64,000 bases of DNA from Archilochus colubris (taxonomy: Eukaryota; Chordata; Aves; Apodiformes; Trochilidae), in assembly GCA_023079485.1 (NCBI GenBank), contig CM041085.1, positions 35,697,121 through 35,761,120 of the forward strand, in the 5' to 3' direction. Every line of letters begins with the position of its first letter. Within the stretch, counting starts at the first letter, position 1. The position numbers and the translations under genes were made by a program. Of the stretch, positions 51,063-63,249 are shown piece by piece. The notes under the pieces were generated by a model. It saw only the letters and a list, made by a program, of their open reading frames with translations. It was not told the DNA's origin and did not search any database.

Positions 51063-52300
51063 TACACATCACACAAGCAGGCAAATACAAGAACTGCTGG
51101 AAGCTCTGTTGTACTGAGCTGTGATTAAAGAATAAGAAAGTTGTCACATGTTTAGGTAAATCCCTCTTCAATAAAATGCAATGTTACATTGGTCAAATAC
51201 CTGCTTTTTCTTTAAAAAGCAGTACACTGAGCACAGTGGTATTAACATTCTCGTATTTTCATATCAACTTAAAATGTGAGAGATATAAACCAGGACCCGT
51301 TGTTAGAGGACTCACTTTCTGTCCTTGATATTTTCACACAACTGCACTGAGAAGTGCTTTTGGAACACCCAGGTGCCCTCTGGATTGTCCTGTAGTGTTT
51401 ACTATTCAGAAACCTTTCCACAATGGAACACACTTTCCAACACACAGCCAAACTGCAGCACACTAACATTACTTATAATATCATTTCCCCCCTACCACTT
51501 TTCCCTCTTCTGTAGAGAAGATAATCTACATCTCTACCTCAGCAATGCCATTTCGTTTCAGTCGTGTTCAGTTATGTTCCTAAGCTCACACACCAGTGTT
51601 TTTACAACACTTCTAGTCATGTTTGCTCAGTTCTTAAATGTATGTATAAATAATTTCAGGAAAGCACCTGTGTGGGCAGATGCAGTCCAAGCCAAATTCA
51701 TGTGAAGCCAATGCTCCCATCCTTGAGCCTATGCTCCAGTCAAATGCAAGCTAAGTCTGACTGCAAAGCTGTCAGCAATGCATTAAAGGTAGCAAGTGCT
51801 GCTACTTATCACATTCTTAGTCATTTTATGTTTCAAAGAATTGTATTTTATACATTTACCTCATAGAAAAAGCATTGTCAAAAAGAAATGGTATTGGATT
51901 TGGAAACAGAAGACTTAATTCTATCCCCATTTTGCTACTGACAGTCAAAAGCCAGGCTACTGATTCCCATCTCATCATTTGTTGGCCTTATTCATTTCCT
52001 CTGTAAGCTCTGCAAGGGAGGGAATATCTCTTTTAAAATTCTGCAAAGACCTTCATCACACAAAAGGACCCTGAATGCTCCAGCAAAGGGCAAGCCTGTA
52101 CTAATGTTCTACTGCTTCTATTACCAGTAGTAAATTTCAAATTATTTGCATTAAGTGAAATTGTAGCTAAATAAACATTACTTATTGTGCTTCTAGAAAG
52201 CTTGTAACTAATTTTGCTATTCTTGGAAGGAATGACTATATTGTTGGAAGTGGTCATCTCTCTTTGTAGCACTTCAGTGTTCCTGATATGCATGTGCCTC

Positions 52301-52319
52301 TTTTTTTTTTTTTTTTTTT
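52301..52319. repeat. Poly(T) tract, 19 T
   Basis: Uninterrupted T-run. The poly-Lys minus-strand frame through it is an artefact. Confidence 0.9.
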
Positions 52320-55143
52320 GGTGACTATCGTTTTGTTCTTTGAGCCTTATGATTGCCACAAGAACATCTTACCACTATTTTCATATACTCATGGCAGTCA
52401 TCCGAAAGAATTGCTATTTTGAGTACATATTAATTAATTATTTCCATTAATTCCAAAGTTAATTGTAATCAGCGGAGAGCTCTTCATCATTCTTCAGAAT
52501 ATTTAGCACCCCTTAAGTGACACCATTTGCTGTGCTTTTAGGAAGCAGCTCATTGCTCTAATTCCTTCTTATGAGATCCAAATTGGCAGGTCTCATTCTT
52601 CACCCAGTCATTACCAATCTTTCATTACCACAGCTCTAATTTCACTACTTGCTCCTTAGTCACTATTTAAGATACTGATATTGCGTACGCACAGTTGAAT
52701 CAGTGTCTAATCTTCCTCTCTTTTTTTCAAGGACAAAACATTTATCTGAGCAACAAAATTAAATGTCTCCACACATATTTCACTTACATCCTTCCTACAA
52801 ATTTTAACTACTGTGTTGATATCAAATCAGTTATTTAAGACCTCAAGTTGGCACTTTCTTTCTTACAGTAATTTCTCTTTAATGTTTGTCCCTTCCAGCT
52901 TCATTTCTTTTTTTACAAGGTTCAGCTACCATGAAAGATTTTTCCTTCTCTGCAAACAGGAAAACAAATGCAGCCTTCAGATTCTCAGTTATGTTTTATA
53001 TCAACTGCTTGAGATCCTAAAGTAGCTGTCAAGCCAAATCTAGTTGTTCTGTGAGCTGTGAAACCAATGAAGTTTGCTATCCTGGAATATTTCCTATTTC
53101 CATGGCCCAGCTTTTTCCATGTCCTCATTATCTGTAATACTATCAGTTACCCTTCCTGACCTGTAGATTCTCCTCTAGTATCTCTGGTAAACAAGTTCTA
53201 TAGTAATTTATGGAAAATGGAAGGACAAAATGGTCTTACTAGAAATTCTGTATTACCGTAAAATGAAATATCTTTAAAACATCATCTGAGTACAAATTGC
53301 TGTTGTATTTTTATTATTCTGCATGCAAATATGTAAGTCTAAAAAAACAGAGCTAGTTAATTTGCTTGTGTGTCTTGTGCTTGTATGTGAAGTTCTCCGA
53401 AATTACAGGGCCAACAAAAGCCAGCAGTTAGTATTTTCACTAGCACACAAGTTTTACCAGAACTCAGCTTCTTACACAACAAGCCTACCATCTGAATTTG
53501 GACATCTCAGGCCCTCAACTGTTCTTCTTGTACTGACAAAATTCCACAATATATCAGTACACATACACAAATATACCAAAAAAAACCCCAAAACCAAAAA
53601 AACCCACACACCTCCAAACACAGAAGCAGAAAAAAATATACTTCATTACATATAAAGAATAAAAATTAAGTTGATACACAGTTAATATTAATCACACCAA
53701 TATTTAAGGCATTCAAATACAGAAGTATAGACCACTAGCACCTGAAAGAGCTTTGGCCTTCCTATCTGCTTTGGAAACTGAGAGTCAAGGCAATGAGTCT
53801 AGGTCCAGTCTACCAAATACTAAAAAGTTTTGACTACACATGATAATGCTGACATTCCAATGAAATTAATTAGCAGACCTGTGTATTTGGGAAGCAATTT
53901 TTAATTTACCCTGGCTACAGACTGTATGTTGCAGCTGACAACAAATTCGGTTGCAAGTGTAAAACTGAGCTCAAAATTGGCATTTCATGCTGATATGAAA
54001 TGGCAGTAACACCAACACCTACAGGTTCCCAGGAAATACCGAGCAGATCAAAAGCCCACCCCGAACAATACAGGCATCCAAATCTAGAAACTAAAAATAT
54101 CTACAATTCAGAATTATTTTTTATCTTTAAATTTTCACATATTTTTTCACATGTAAGCAAGTGAAGCACATGTCCATTTTTGCCATGAATACATGCATCA
54201 ACACTATCCACGGGTCACACATCAGAGACTGAAAATGATCCGCACTTCTATACCTTCCTTTGTGCACTAAAAATGCCTAAAACTCTTTGCAAAGCAATAA
54301 ATATCATATCCAAAGCTAATGTCATCAATACAGAAGTGACTTTCTGTACCCAGGCCTAACACCCATTCTAAGTACAGAATTATGCCTGAAATAGGAGTGC
54401 CAGTTAATCTGCAACAGTTCTGCCTGTGAGGGATCTTTTATGAAATCACCCGCCCTACTGCTGGTTGCATCTGCAGTTCTTTAATACTATAGCAGAAGGA
54501 CATCAATTTCATTTCATCAATATTTGCACTCTGTCAGAAGGCCAGTAGATTTCCCTTAGTTCTCCAGATGTCCTCAATGTGTAATCTTCTGACAAAACCA
54601 CACATAGGATAAGCAAAAATATTTATAAAGCAACTGAAGCAGCATTTTTAATGGTAGCAAAGATAACAAGGAAAAGAAAGTTGAACCTATCCCATGCAAC
54701 TCCCAAGCAACATCCATTAACACCCCTCTGCATTTAAGAGAACAGCTAGCTAACCTTTCAGGTGCTGAAATTCAGATACCTGATTACAGCCCCTCTTCCA
54801 TGCTACCTGCTCCACTCTTTGCCTCACATGTTTATGGGTTCAGTGGCTCCAAGTACAATTCTGCAGGCTTTCTGATCTGGAACCATCCCTCCAGCAACAC
54901 ATGCACCTGCGTGCACACACAGCAGCACATGGAGTAACAGCAGCCCTGCACCTATCCTCCAGAGGTCACAATTGGGTTACAGATTCTATAAAATGTGATG
55001 ACTGTGCAACCTCATTTAAAGCAATTTATTCACATCCTTCTTCATTAAGATTCAAATGGAATAAGTAAGATAGAAATTGAACAGATACAGAAATTGTGCA
55101 TAGCTTGCTTCTGTAGTCAGTAAACATTTATTCACTAGGCACA

Positions 55144-55185
55144 GCTCTCTCTTGTGCTCTCTCTCTCTTGTATTCTCTCTCTTCC
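55144..55185. repeat. CT-rich tract just downstream of the exon 2 donor
   Basis: CTCTCTCTTGTGCTCTCTCT-like pyrimidine run. On the gene's strand it is a purine-rich GA tract about 200 bp inside intron 2. Confidence 0.8.
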
Positions 55186-55385
55186 CCTATCCTCCCGCTT
55201 GCTGTTTTAATGCATAATTAAGAAGGTCAGAATTAATGAAGCAGTGTGGAGTAAAGTTCAAGGAATCCCCAGGCACTATTTATTCTATTAGATCTCAGGC
55301 ATGAATGTCAGATTGGCAGCATTAGAGGCAGAGGCAGTTTAGCTGGCAGCAGGCCAGAAGCAAAGCTGCCAGGGAGGGACGGGAG

Positions 55386-55391
55386 CCTTAC
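55386..55391 (-). other. PRKN: PRKN intron 2 splice donor
   Basis: On the minus strand the exon ends CTGCAG and the intron begins GTAAGG, close to the U1 consensus. The boundary falls after a complete codon (Gln57 in human numbering), so intron 2 is phase 0. Confidence 0.95.
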
Positions 55392-55555
55392 CTGCAGTGT
55401 CAGGTCATTGCTGAGCTCCCTCCCTGCGAAGATCACCCGCAGCTGGTCAGCTGGAACTCCCTGTCGCTGGGCAACCACCTCCTTCAGCTGGAGGATGCTG
55501 GCTTCAGACCCAACCTCCACGGGGAAGCCGTGGCTGGAGTTGAACCTGACAAACA
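55392..55555 (-). CDS. PRKN: Parkin (E3 ubiquitin ligase), coding exon 2: N-terminal ubiquitin-like domain
   Basis: Parkin is a cytosolic RING-between-RING E3 ubiquitin ligase. PINK1 activates it on damaged mitochondria to drive mitophagy, and its N-terminal ubiquitin-like (Ubl) domain keeps it autoinhibited until phosphorylated. On the minus strand this 164-bp exon reads from [15 protein letters not shown] through [15 protein letters not shown] to NDLTLQ. That corresponds to human parkin residues 3-57; residues 1-2 and the first base of codon 3 come from exon 1. Length (164 bp) and phase agree with human exon 2 as I know it. Conserved Ubl positions kept include K27, R33, P37, R42, I44 and A46 (human numbering). 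Differences from the human sequence as I recall it include D18G, F24L, K32Q, K48R, R51S, W54L and V56L. Ser65, the PINK1 site, lies in exon 3, outside this window. The frame stays open into both introns, but the exon boundaries are set by the splice sites. The exon shows no disruption. I am very confident of the gene assignment. Confidence 0.97.
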
Positions 55556-55580
55556 CTGAACAAGAGAAAAACACCTTTTA
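55556..55580 (-). other. PRKN: PRKN intron 1 splice acceptor
   Basis: Read on the minus strand, a pyrimidine-rich run (TTTTTCTCTTGTTC) is followed directly by AG and then exon 2 starting TGTTTGTC. The AG lies at 55556-55557. This boundary gives a phase-1 intron, as expected when exon 1 contributes one base of codon 3. Confidence 0.93.
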
Positions 55581-58500
55581 AAGTGAGCACCTCTGATGAT
55601 GTGTTAGTACTAGAGTGACTGTGAGAGGCTTACCCTTCAACCTGGGGGAAGCACTGCTTTCCAATAAAAGCTATTTATACTGCAGTGTACCAATTTGAAA
55701 CCCATCAGAGGATAGTTAAGCGACCAACAAACGAAACCCATGACTTCTCCTTTGGCAGTGTGAGAAATTACAGAGAACAGTCAGAATCAAGAGACCCAGC
55801 TTGGCAGCTACGTAGTCATTAAGTGGCACAACACATTATCAGTTCAGTCCCAACCCTAAGCAGGCAAGGGAACCACACTCCTTCTGTGGCCCTCACGTTC
55901 TTCCCCAATGGACACAGCAAATAAATGCAGGAAACTGAGGTATGCTTTTGAGCCAAAATGCATTAAATAACAAGGGGGAAAAAAATTCCTTGTTTCACAG
56001 TAAAGCACAGTCATATAAACTGGCTTCCCACAGATATAATTCTACAGAAAATAATAATAGAGAGGAAATAACAGGCTACCAGAAATGTTTGGCAGTGTTG
56101 CATTAGAGTGTAGTCCTTTCAGAGTTCACTAAAATATCCGCAGTACATAACTCCTGCCGGCATCCACCTTCAGTGCAGAAAATCACTACCACACCAGTCA
56201 TATAATTTTTAGAGCTGCAGCAACTGGTTATACATCCAGAGAAGTCTAGTAAATAAACTCATAAGCTTCCTGCCATTCAGTAGGCAGAGCTATTTTTTGT
56301 AAGGAATCTGAATGTGCTCATTGAGCCCACTGTCAGGGAAATTACTACAAGAACCATAAAATAGGAAAAGAACTCATTAGATCCGTATCAGTCATGGAGA
56401 TTATCCAAATGGTAGATAAGTCCCCAGTGGACTGCTTCAACCAATAGCTACACAGGCAGGAAGCACAGGAATTAGCAAAACTGAATATAAAATAACAACA
56501 ACAACAAAATCATTTATTTCAATTAGATAGCAAGTACCTGCCACCTAAACAGCTTGGGTATTGATTGTAACAACCAGTCTTCTTAAGGATTTATTTCCCA
56601 TACCCACTGCAATATTTTAGCAGATGTTATCCCCTTATAGTTTTGATAACTGACAGGAACATAAGCTCAAAAATAGTTTTCTTTAAACTATATAAATATT
56701 TTTTAAACTGAAAGTTGGATTTTTATGATATTTCAAAAGCACTGCCTACATGACCAGTCCCAAATTGTCAGACCACACGAAAACATTTGAATAAGGCTGA
56801 GAACACTGCCATTGTTTTGCTAAGCTCTGAATGTTGTAAGAATCTGCAATTTCACATCATCAATTCACATATGGCTATTAGGCCACACACAAATAAAATC
56901 TTACACAACATTTTAAGTCTTGCACTTGAAAATACCCTCTTAGCATATCAAAATGCAAGGTAAGATTGCATAATGCTGTGTCAGGCAGAGCGCAGACCGT
57001 ACGCCCTGCGGCGCGTTACACAGTCTCCTGTAGTACATCTTGTTACAGGTTTTGATTTCTATTTAAAGATGTTCTGGAAATAACTAAACTGTGCAAGCTG
57101 TAAATTCAAGACTGTTCCAAAAAATCAGCATAACTTGAATTTTATTTTGAGTGTGATTTGGAGAGCAAGAGTAAAAGATTATTTATATGGCAAAAAGCAG
57201 TTGCAGCTAATGGGAACATTTCCTGTCTTTCAAGGAACACTACTAATGTTTTACTGGAAATAATCTTATCTGGGCCAGTAGCTAAATATATAGTTAAATC
57301 AATAAGTAATATACTTTTTTAATATGCTAGGCTCTGACTATATGTACTTTTTAAAAATAGATTTATATAGATATGCTCACACACTTATACAAAATGCATA
57401 CATGTGCATCTCCAAAGACTCCTTCCTAACTAATAAATAAGCCCCTTTATCTTTAGTCTTACAAAAGCCTGTGCTATTGGTTTTGGAAATGAAGAAGAGT
57501 TAAGAAGTGCACTGACTCTGAAAATTAAATTTGCTGGTAAGAGGAAAGTGCTTGATGAAAGCAGCATAAACAAGTGTCATTTAAATTAATTATGAAGCAG
57601 TACTCATTTTTAAAGACAGTATAAATCCAACACACTTACTGCAAGCATAATTCATGTTCACCATCAACATTTCTCACCCCTTTCCTCAAATGATTGTATT
57701 TTTATTCACTTCCAACTTTGCACTCCACAAAGATTACAATTGCTCTCTTACGAGACTGAAGAGCTAACTCAGAAAAATGCTAGAATGCCAGTATTTGCCT
57801 ACTTGGAAAGCCCTCATCCACAAATATTTTTTCCTTGAACACACGTTATCATCAAATCTAATATTCATCAACTATTTTTAATGTAAAAGAACACAAGAGA
57901 CCCTTCTTTATGCTCAGCAGAGTATAAAGAGATTAAATACAAAACTGCAGTCTGTGGGGAAAAAAAACAATTTCACCAATATATTTTAATCTGTGCTTTT
58001 AGGAAAAAGTAACTTACTTTCTTTTCAACATCTCAACAATTAAATAATCACTACTTAGTTGATGCTCTTAACAGCACGTTACTCAAAAGATCACAGATGA
58101 AGCTATGCAGACATTAGAGAGCAATTCCAAAGGTTATAACCCTGCTTTGCTGCACACCAAAGAAAAGCTGTAGCCTACAAAATGTGATCTGTGGCAACAA
58201 AATGCACACATTTAAACTTTAAGGTCTTATTCCTGAGCAATGTAATATGTCCATTATAGTTTTGATACCTTTAAATAATCTGCTCTTCATTCTTCCCAGG
58301 GACAAAAAAGAATATAGCCAAAGTTTAACTCAAGGGTAGTTTGAAATATATGGAACATTTTTGACTTTTAAGAGAGCTTTCCCTATTGGGGTCTGATGAT
58401 CAGACCTTTCCAATGCTTTTTTCCCAACACTGGGAAAATAAGCCCTGTGATAGCATCTGTCTGTGGTGATCAGTTCCTCTACAGATCAGCACATGACTTC

Positions 58501-60862
58501 AGAATAGAGTCCTTCTTAGCTCGAAAAACTACGTTTAGGCTACTACACACTGGATATCATTACTATTTCCTCTTTAGTTTGATTTTTTTTTTTTTAATAA
58601 ACTGAAACTAATTATTATTCTAGCACAACTAACCAGCTTAGTTCAGATTAGACCAGAGAAAGGTACAGAAAGGATAAATAAAGGAACAGAAGGTAGAAAT
58701 TAAACATGTAAATTCCTCACCACCTGCTAGAGTACTGTGGAAATGTTCTTCAAGTCCCTCCATAAGGGAATCATCTCAAGGCACAGGGTGAAGACAGCTC
58801 CTCTATCTTATTCCAATAAATAAACTAAAATAAATATTTTCAATAAATAAAATACTTTTTTTTTTCAGAGGCTTGGGGCTCTTGCATCCTCAATCAATAC
58901 AGCTAGATACTGTTCTATTTTAGTATTTATATTTAATGAACATAACATACATTTGTAGGGACTTGATAAACCCCGAGTGAATACCAATGAATTTCTACAA
59001 TCAAATTGTAGAAATTCAGCTGTAGAATAGTTGTAGTGTGAGAAACTATCAGCAGAACACCTTATAATGAGATGGCAGTAAATCTCATTCCACAAGTTTT
59101 TATAATATTTCCTGGTTTTAAGTATGTCAAGGGAACTGTAGTAAACCAAAAGCTTAAAGAGGAAAAAAAAAATGGAAAAAGATGAGTTGGGGAGACGTGC
59201 AAGCTGAGGTCAGGACTGTAAAGGAATAGCTCCAAGCTGAGGCAGACTTTTATTGAATGTCCAGTAGCACATTACTGAAAGTCCAATTAAACAGCTAAAC
59301 AGCTTTGTGCAAAGTGTCTTTCTGCAGCAAATCCACAGCCTGGAACTGGTTGCAGTCTTTTTCTTCACAGATTGGTGTATCTAGGTTCTGCACTAGAATA
59401 GGAGACCTTCCAAATACTTTTTGCTCCCAGGAGCACTAGACAGCAAGATGGTTAAGTCAGCTCAATTTTAATTTCTATCATACTTCCACTACACGAGTTC
59501 CCACTTTGGAGGCTGCTGTCATGCACAAAGCTCTGGCCAACTGCCTGCCTGATTTTTTTCTTGACATATGTGACAAAATACAATCTTACTAGCATTAGAA
59601 TAACCAGTCCCATAGGGATTCATGTACTGCTTTCATCAGCTCACAAAAATATCCCCAGCTCTCTCCAAGAAAACTCTCAAACAGATGTCTTTTCATCAAA
59701 AAGTTGCCAAATTCTGACAAGCTGAAGCCAAGTTGAGATAGCAGGATCCCAATTCTTGATGCCCTTGCACAGAACATCCTGCCAACAATTCCCTTCTTCC
59801 ATAAAGAGGGAAATCCAATGACTGAACCTCTGCTGTCTACACAAGGAATGAGACACTATCTCAGAGTTAACAAATTCACACATTTAAGTCTGTATGGCTG
59901 AAAATCAACACCTTAATCACCACCATTAGAAGAGTGGGTTGCCACTGGAGATACCAATGCACTGCTGTGATGTTTCCCTGGCAAAATGCCCTGCTGTGTA
60001 TTTTGCACTAGCTCCAACAAAGTTAACCATAACTGAATTAGTTACCACTCGCTGCTGAGCCATGAAAACTGCCAGCATTAGGCCTCCTTGACCATTACAT
60101 TGATTTAAAAAAAAAAAAAAGTACATTAGTGTAAGCCAACATCACAGCCACAGCAGAAAAAGAGCCTACACAGGCAATAAGTGGCAACTCATTAAGCTAG
60201 AGTAATTTGGTTGCTTCTGATCATTTGTAAATTACTTTCACCTAGGAACGATTTTATGATGTAGTCACACAGAGAGCAATGTAGTAATCTAATATAAACA
60301 ACCTCTGTAATACCCATCCTTCGTGAGGCTATTTCTCTTCTTAGCAAGGAATAAACTCTCTCACAGAAACATCTTTACTTCTAGATAATATTAAATTAAT
60401 ATAATTTTAAAAATGTTTCTTGATTAACTCAAATTCAGATTTCTTATTATTTCCTTTTTAAAATATTATCTAATTTAATTCATGGACAGAAATTCAGTAA
60501 TATTCATAAATGCCACATTTGAACCTGATGGCAGTTTTCCTCTAAGTCATGAGTACCATGGAAAAGGTGATTAGGGACTAAGCACTCATTTCCCTTTCAA
60601 GTTTTAGGAGACATCATATCAGGCTTGCAGGAGCTAGGTTTAAACACAAATCAGGTGTTTGCTTACACTACTTTAAACAGGCCTTTTGGACAACTGCAAG
60701 AGATGTGGTAGATCCAGAATGTGTAACTTCAGCTCACAGGGAGAAAAGAAACCAGCAGTTCCTGCATAGGCAGCTCAATAATCTCTTTAGTAAAAAGGAA
60801 GGAGAGCATAATGTATAATATTTTAAAAAGTAAAAAAAAAAATTAAAAAAAAAATCAACTTT
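55581..60862. other. Intronic DNA upstream of PRKN exon 2
   Basis: AT-rich sequence without recognisable genes or transposons. It holds one perfect hairpin (58988-59018) and a (AAC)n tract near 56489-56505. AT-rich patches rich in ATTA words (for example 57580-57596) could be conserved non-coding DNA but cannot be judged without an alignment. Confidence 0.55.
58988..59018. repeat. Perfect 14-bp inverted repeat (hairpin, 3-nt loop)
   Basis: TGAATTTCTACAAT (58988-59001) is followed by CAA and then its exact reverse complement ATTGTAGAAATTCA (59005-59018). The stem is too short for a microRNA precursor and there is no trailing T-run for a terminator. Confidence 0.9.
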
Positions 60863-60959
60863 ATACTCCAGGTATTAATTGAAGAAGGGCTATGTCTTCC
60901 AGTCATGTGCAGAGTAAATGAGGAACTTATCACAGCAAGGACTGTAAAAAGTAACAGAT

Positions 60960-61035
60960 GATAGAATCATAGAATGGTCAGGGTTGGAAGGGACCTTGAA
61001 GATCATCAAGATCAAATTCCTCTGTATGGGCAATG
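60960..61035 (-). mobile_element. CR1 3' tail fragment (unit 1 of the duplication)
   Basis: On the plus strand, ATAGAATCATAGAATGGTCA and GGTTGGAAGGGACCTT are the reverse complement of a CR1 3' end with its octamer tail. About 75 bp are recognisable. It is 5'-truncated to the UTR. Confidence 0.9.
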
Positions 61036-61137
61036 TCATAATACTCTAGGTATTAATTGAAGAAGGGCTATGTCTTCCAGTCATGTGCAGAGTAAATGAG
61101 GAACTTATCACAGCAAGGACTGTAAAAAGTAACAGAT

Positions 61138-61213
61138 GATAGAATCATAGAATGGTCAGGGTTGGAAGGGACCTTGAAGATCATCAAGATCAAATTCCTC
61201 TGTATAGGCAATG
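61138..61213 (-). mobile_element. CR1 3' tail fragment (unit 2 of the duplication)
   Basis: Same fragment as at 60960-61035, copied by the 178-bp tandem duplication and not an independent insertion. Confidence 0.9.
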
Positions 61214-61218
61214 TCATA

Positions 61219-63249
61219 ATGGGTTTTTTTTCCCCACTCTAAGGAAAATATATTTTAAAGCCCCTGTCATTTGAGTTAGGAATAGCTGTGGGACTGTTGA
61301 GAAGAAATATCATCCATGCTTGCCCTACTGCCTTTCATCAGAAGGGTCTCTCTGCTTACAGTCACTGTTGAAGACAATAATACATAGGGCTAAACAGACT
61401 CCAGATGTCCTGGGTTTGTATTTCCATACACGTACACCAGAGAGTATAACACCAAAATCAAGAAAGCTGGCAGGTTAACAGATTCATCCTGACTCTTCCT
61501 CGCTATCAAGTAATCCAAACCAAGAATAGAGGCAAACAAAAATGATAAGCACTCAGCACTACCCTTTTCCTCCAGAAATATGCATGCAGTTAATTTCTTG
61601 TGCTGTCGAAAAGCAAATTTTAAACTCAGCAATTCTCACAGTAACCTAATTTTGTTCTATGAATTATAAGAGTTATATATATATACCTCTTAAAAGAGAC
61701 TAGCTAAATTTGTCTAGTGAATTATTTCCTGTGAATAATTCACTGAGTATTACTACACCTAAATTCTCTTTAAAGTTGGAAGAGTGCACAGCTAGCTAAC
61801 CCAACAGTACCATTATGTTGGAATTTCCTTAAGTCTCTTAATGTTATTATCATAGCTATTTTTGTCCTGATTTACTGCATGTATACATCGGCATAAAGCT
61901 GCCATGAACTTTCTTGATATTGAATAAAGCTAAATTCATGTTTTATTTTAAACAGACACACACTGTTCTTTAATGTGCTTGGATATGGGCAAGAGTCTTT
62001 CAACTCTACATATTTTCAGCTATATGCTAGTTTTCCATAATAATGAGTAGTATTACATTTAAAAATAAAATGTGTACTCTGCTCTTGCAGCTTTTTTCCA
62101 GCCCTGCCCTGTGGATGAACCAGCCATCATTTCTGCAGCAACTGCAGGAGTTCAATTAAATTCAGAAGAGGGGCAGAAAATATCAAGAAGGACTAATGCT
62201 TTAGCTTGAAGGTTGTAAGGAGGACAGTGAGGTGAGGACTGAAATAGTGAGAGTCCACTATTTTAACAGTTATGCTCATTTGCAATTCCCCAGGAAATTT
62301 AACTCATTTTTCTTACTGTGTCTACATACTGGAATTATTGATGGATAGCTGAAGATCCACTCAAACAAGTGCACAATAAATATGGCATCTGTCACATTTT
62401 ACTGAAGAAAGCATTTCCTAGGCTTCTGAAGTTTCTTAGTTCTTCAGTAGAGGACAAATTAGTATAAAACACCATACAATCCATGTTCTATTATGGATAA
62501 AAATGATAAATACAGTTGGAGTGACTACGTAGAAACCGGTTAGTTCCACATATCAAAAACTCAGAAATCCCAGAGAAAACACATCTACCTACTCATTTCT
62601 CACCTGTAATCTCTTTTTCCTATTTGGTTAACTGAGCTGGTACAAAATAAAACTAACTAAAACCTCAAAAAAACATTGCTATAGCCCAGGACAGAGTTAG
62701 CCCAGTACATGGCTGTTAGAGTGGTTCCAAAGAATGTTTATCAATATGATGATAAGTGCTTTATATACATGAGCATATATATATATAAATGCAGCACATC
62801 CATTACTTAAAGGGAAGATACATAGCCAGAGCTCCGGAGAACAGAAACCTAATAGAGCTTATTTCTTTGGTGTTTACAGGCCTAATTTTAATTTTCTATG
62901 CTTCTTTGCTTTTACACAGTCCATTTGTGGGGATTGCAGCAGCATTACAGTATCTTTCCAGTTTGCTTTAAAACACATGAAGCACTAATGGTATGTCATC
63001 ACTGAGCACTCCATCTCAAGGCTACATGCTTCAGCCTCTTCTCCTTGTCTTTCCAGGTTACCAGCTTGACTGATAAATAGTCCTCTACTAGCAGAAAAAT
63101 AAGTTTTGATGTAGTGGGACAGTCATAGCCCTGCCCTTCACCTTTACACACTAACCTCACCCTGCCTCCTCATGCTTTTCTTTCAAATTAGGGGCACCGT
63201 TTCTCCTTCCCAAGACATCTTCGTAATGGTAAAACTATTACAATGGCAG
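61219..63249. other. Intronic DNA, no gene seen
   Basis: AT-rich DNA with short TA tracts (61674-61686, 62773-62788). It becomes pyrimidine- and GC-richer after about 63000. No recognisable element. Confidence 0.55.

Larger units (their letters stand above)
1..55391 (-). other. PRKN: PRKN intron 2 (partial; exon 3 not in window)
   Basis: All sequence on the left of exon 2 lies 3' of its donor site on the gene's strand. It is AT-rich, has no frame resembling parkin exon 3 (which should begin NCDLD and continue the Ubl domain), and carries most of the retroelements listed separately. Very long PRKN introns are normal in vertebrates, and the human gene spans well over a megabase. Assigning the whole stretch to this intron is inference from the exon's position and orientation. 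Confidence 0.85.
51063..55391. other. Intronic DNA leading to PRKN exon 2
   Basis: AT-rich DNA with a T-run at 52301-52319, an A/C-rich tract at 53578-53620 and a CT-rich tract at 55144-55185. No gene or clear transposon is seen. Confidence 0.6.
60863..61218. repeat. 178-bp direct tandem duplication, two near-identical units
   Basis: Unit 1 (60863-61040) and unit 2 (61041-61218) are head to tail and differ at only two positions that I can see (ACTCCAGG versus ACTCTAGG, and TATGGGC versus TATAGGC). Both contain the same minus-strand CR1 tail. The near identity implies a recent event, much younger than the CR1 it carries. Confidence 0.95.

Noticed and set aside
55308..55574. Continuous 88-codon minus-strand frame as a small gene starting at its own ATG
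   Set aside because: The frame merely reads through PRKN exon 2 into both introns. Strong splice sites at 55556-55557 and 55390-55391 define the real coding part.
59455..59490. Possible PRKN exon 1 signature (ATGATAG on the minus strand)
   Set aside because: The heptamer is followed by AAAT and not by a GT donor, so it is not a splice-competent exon 1.
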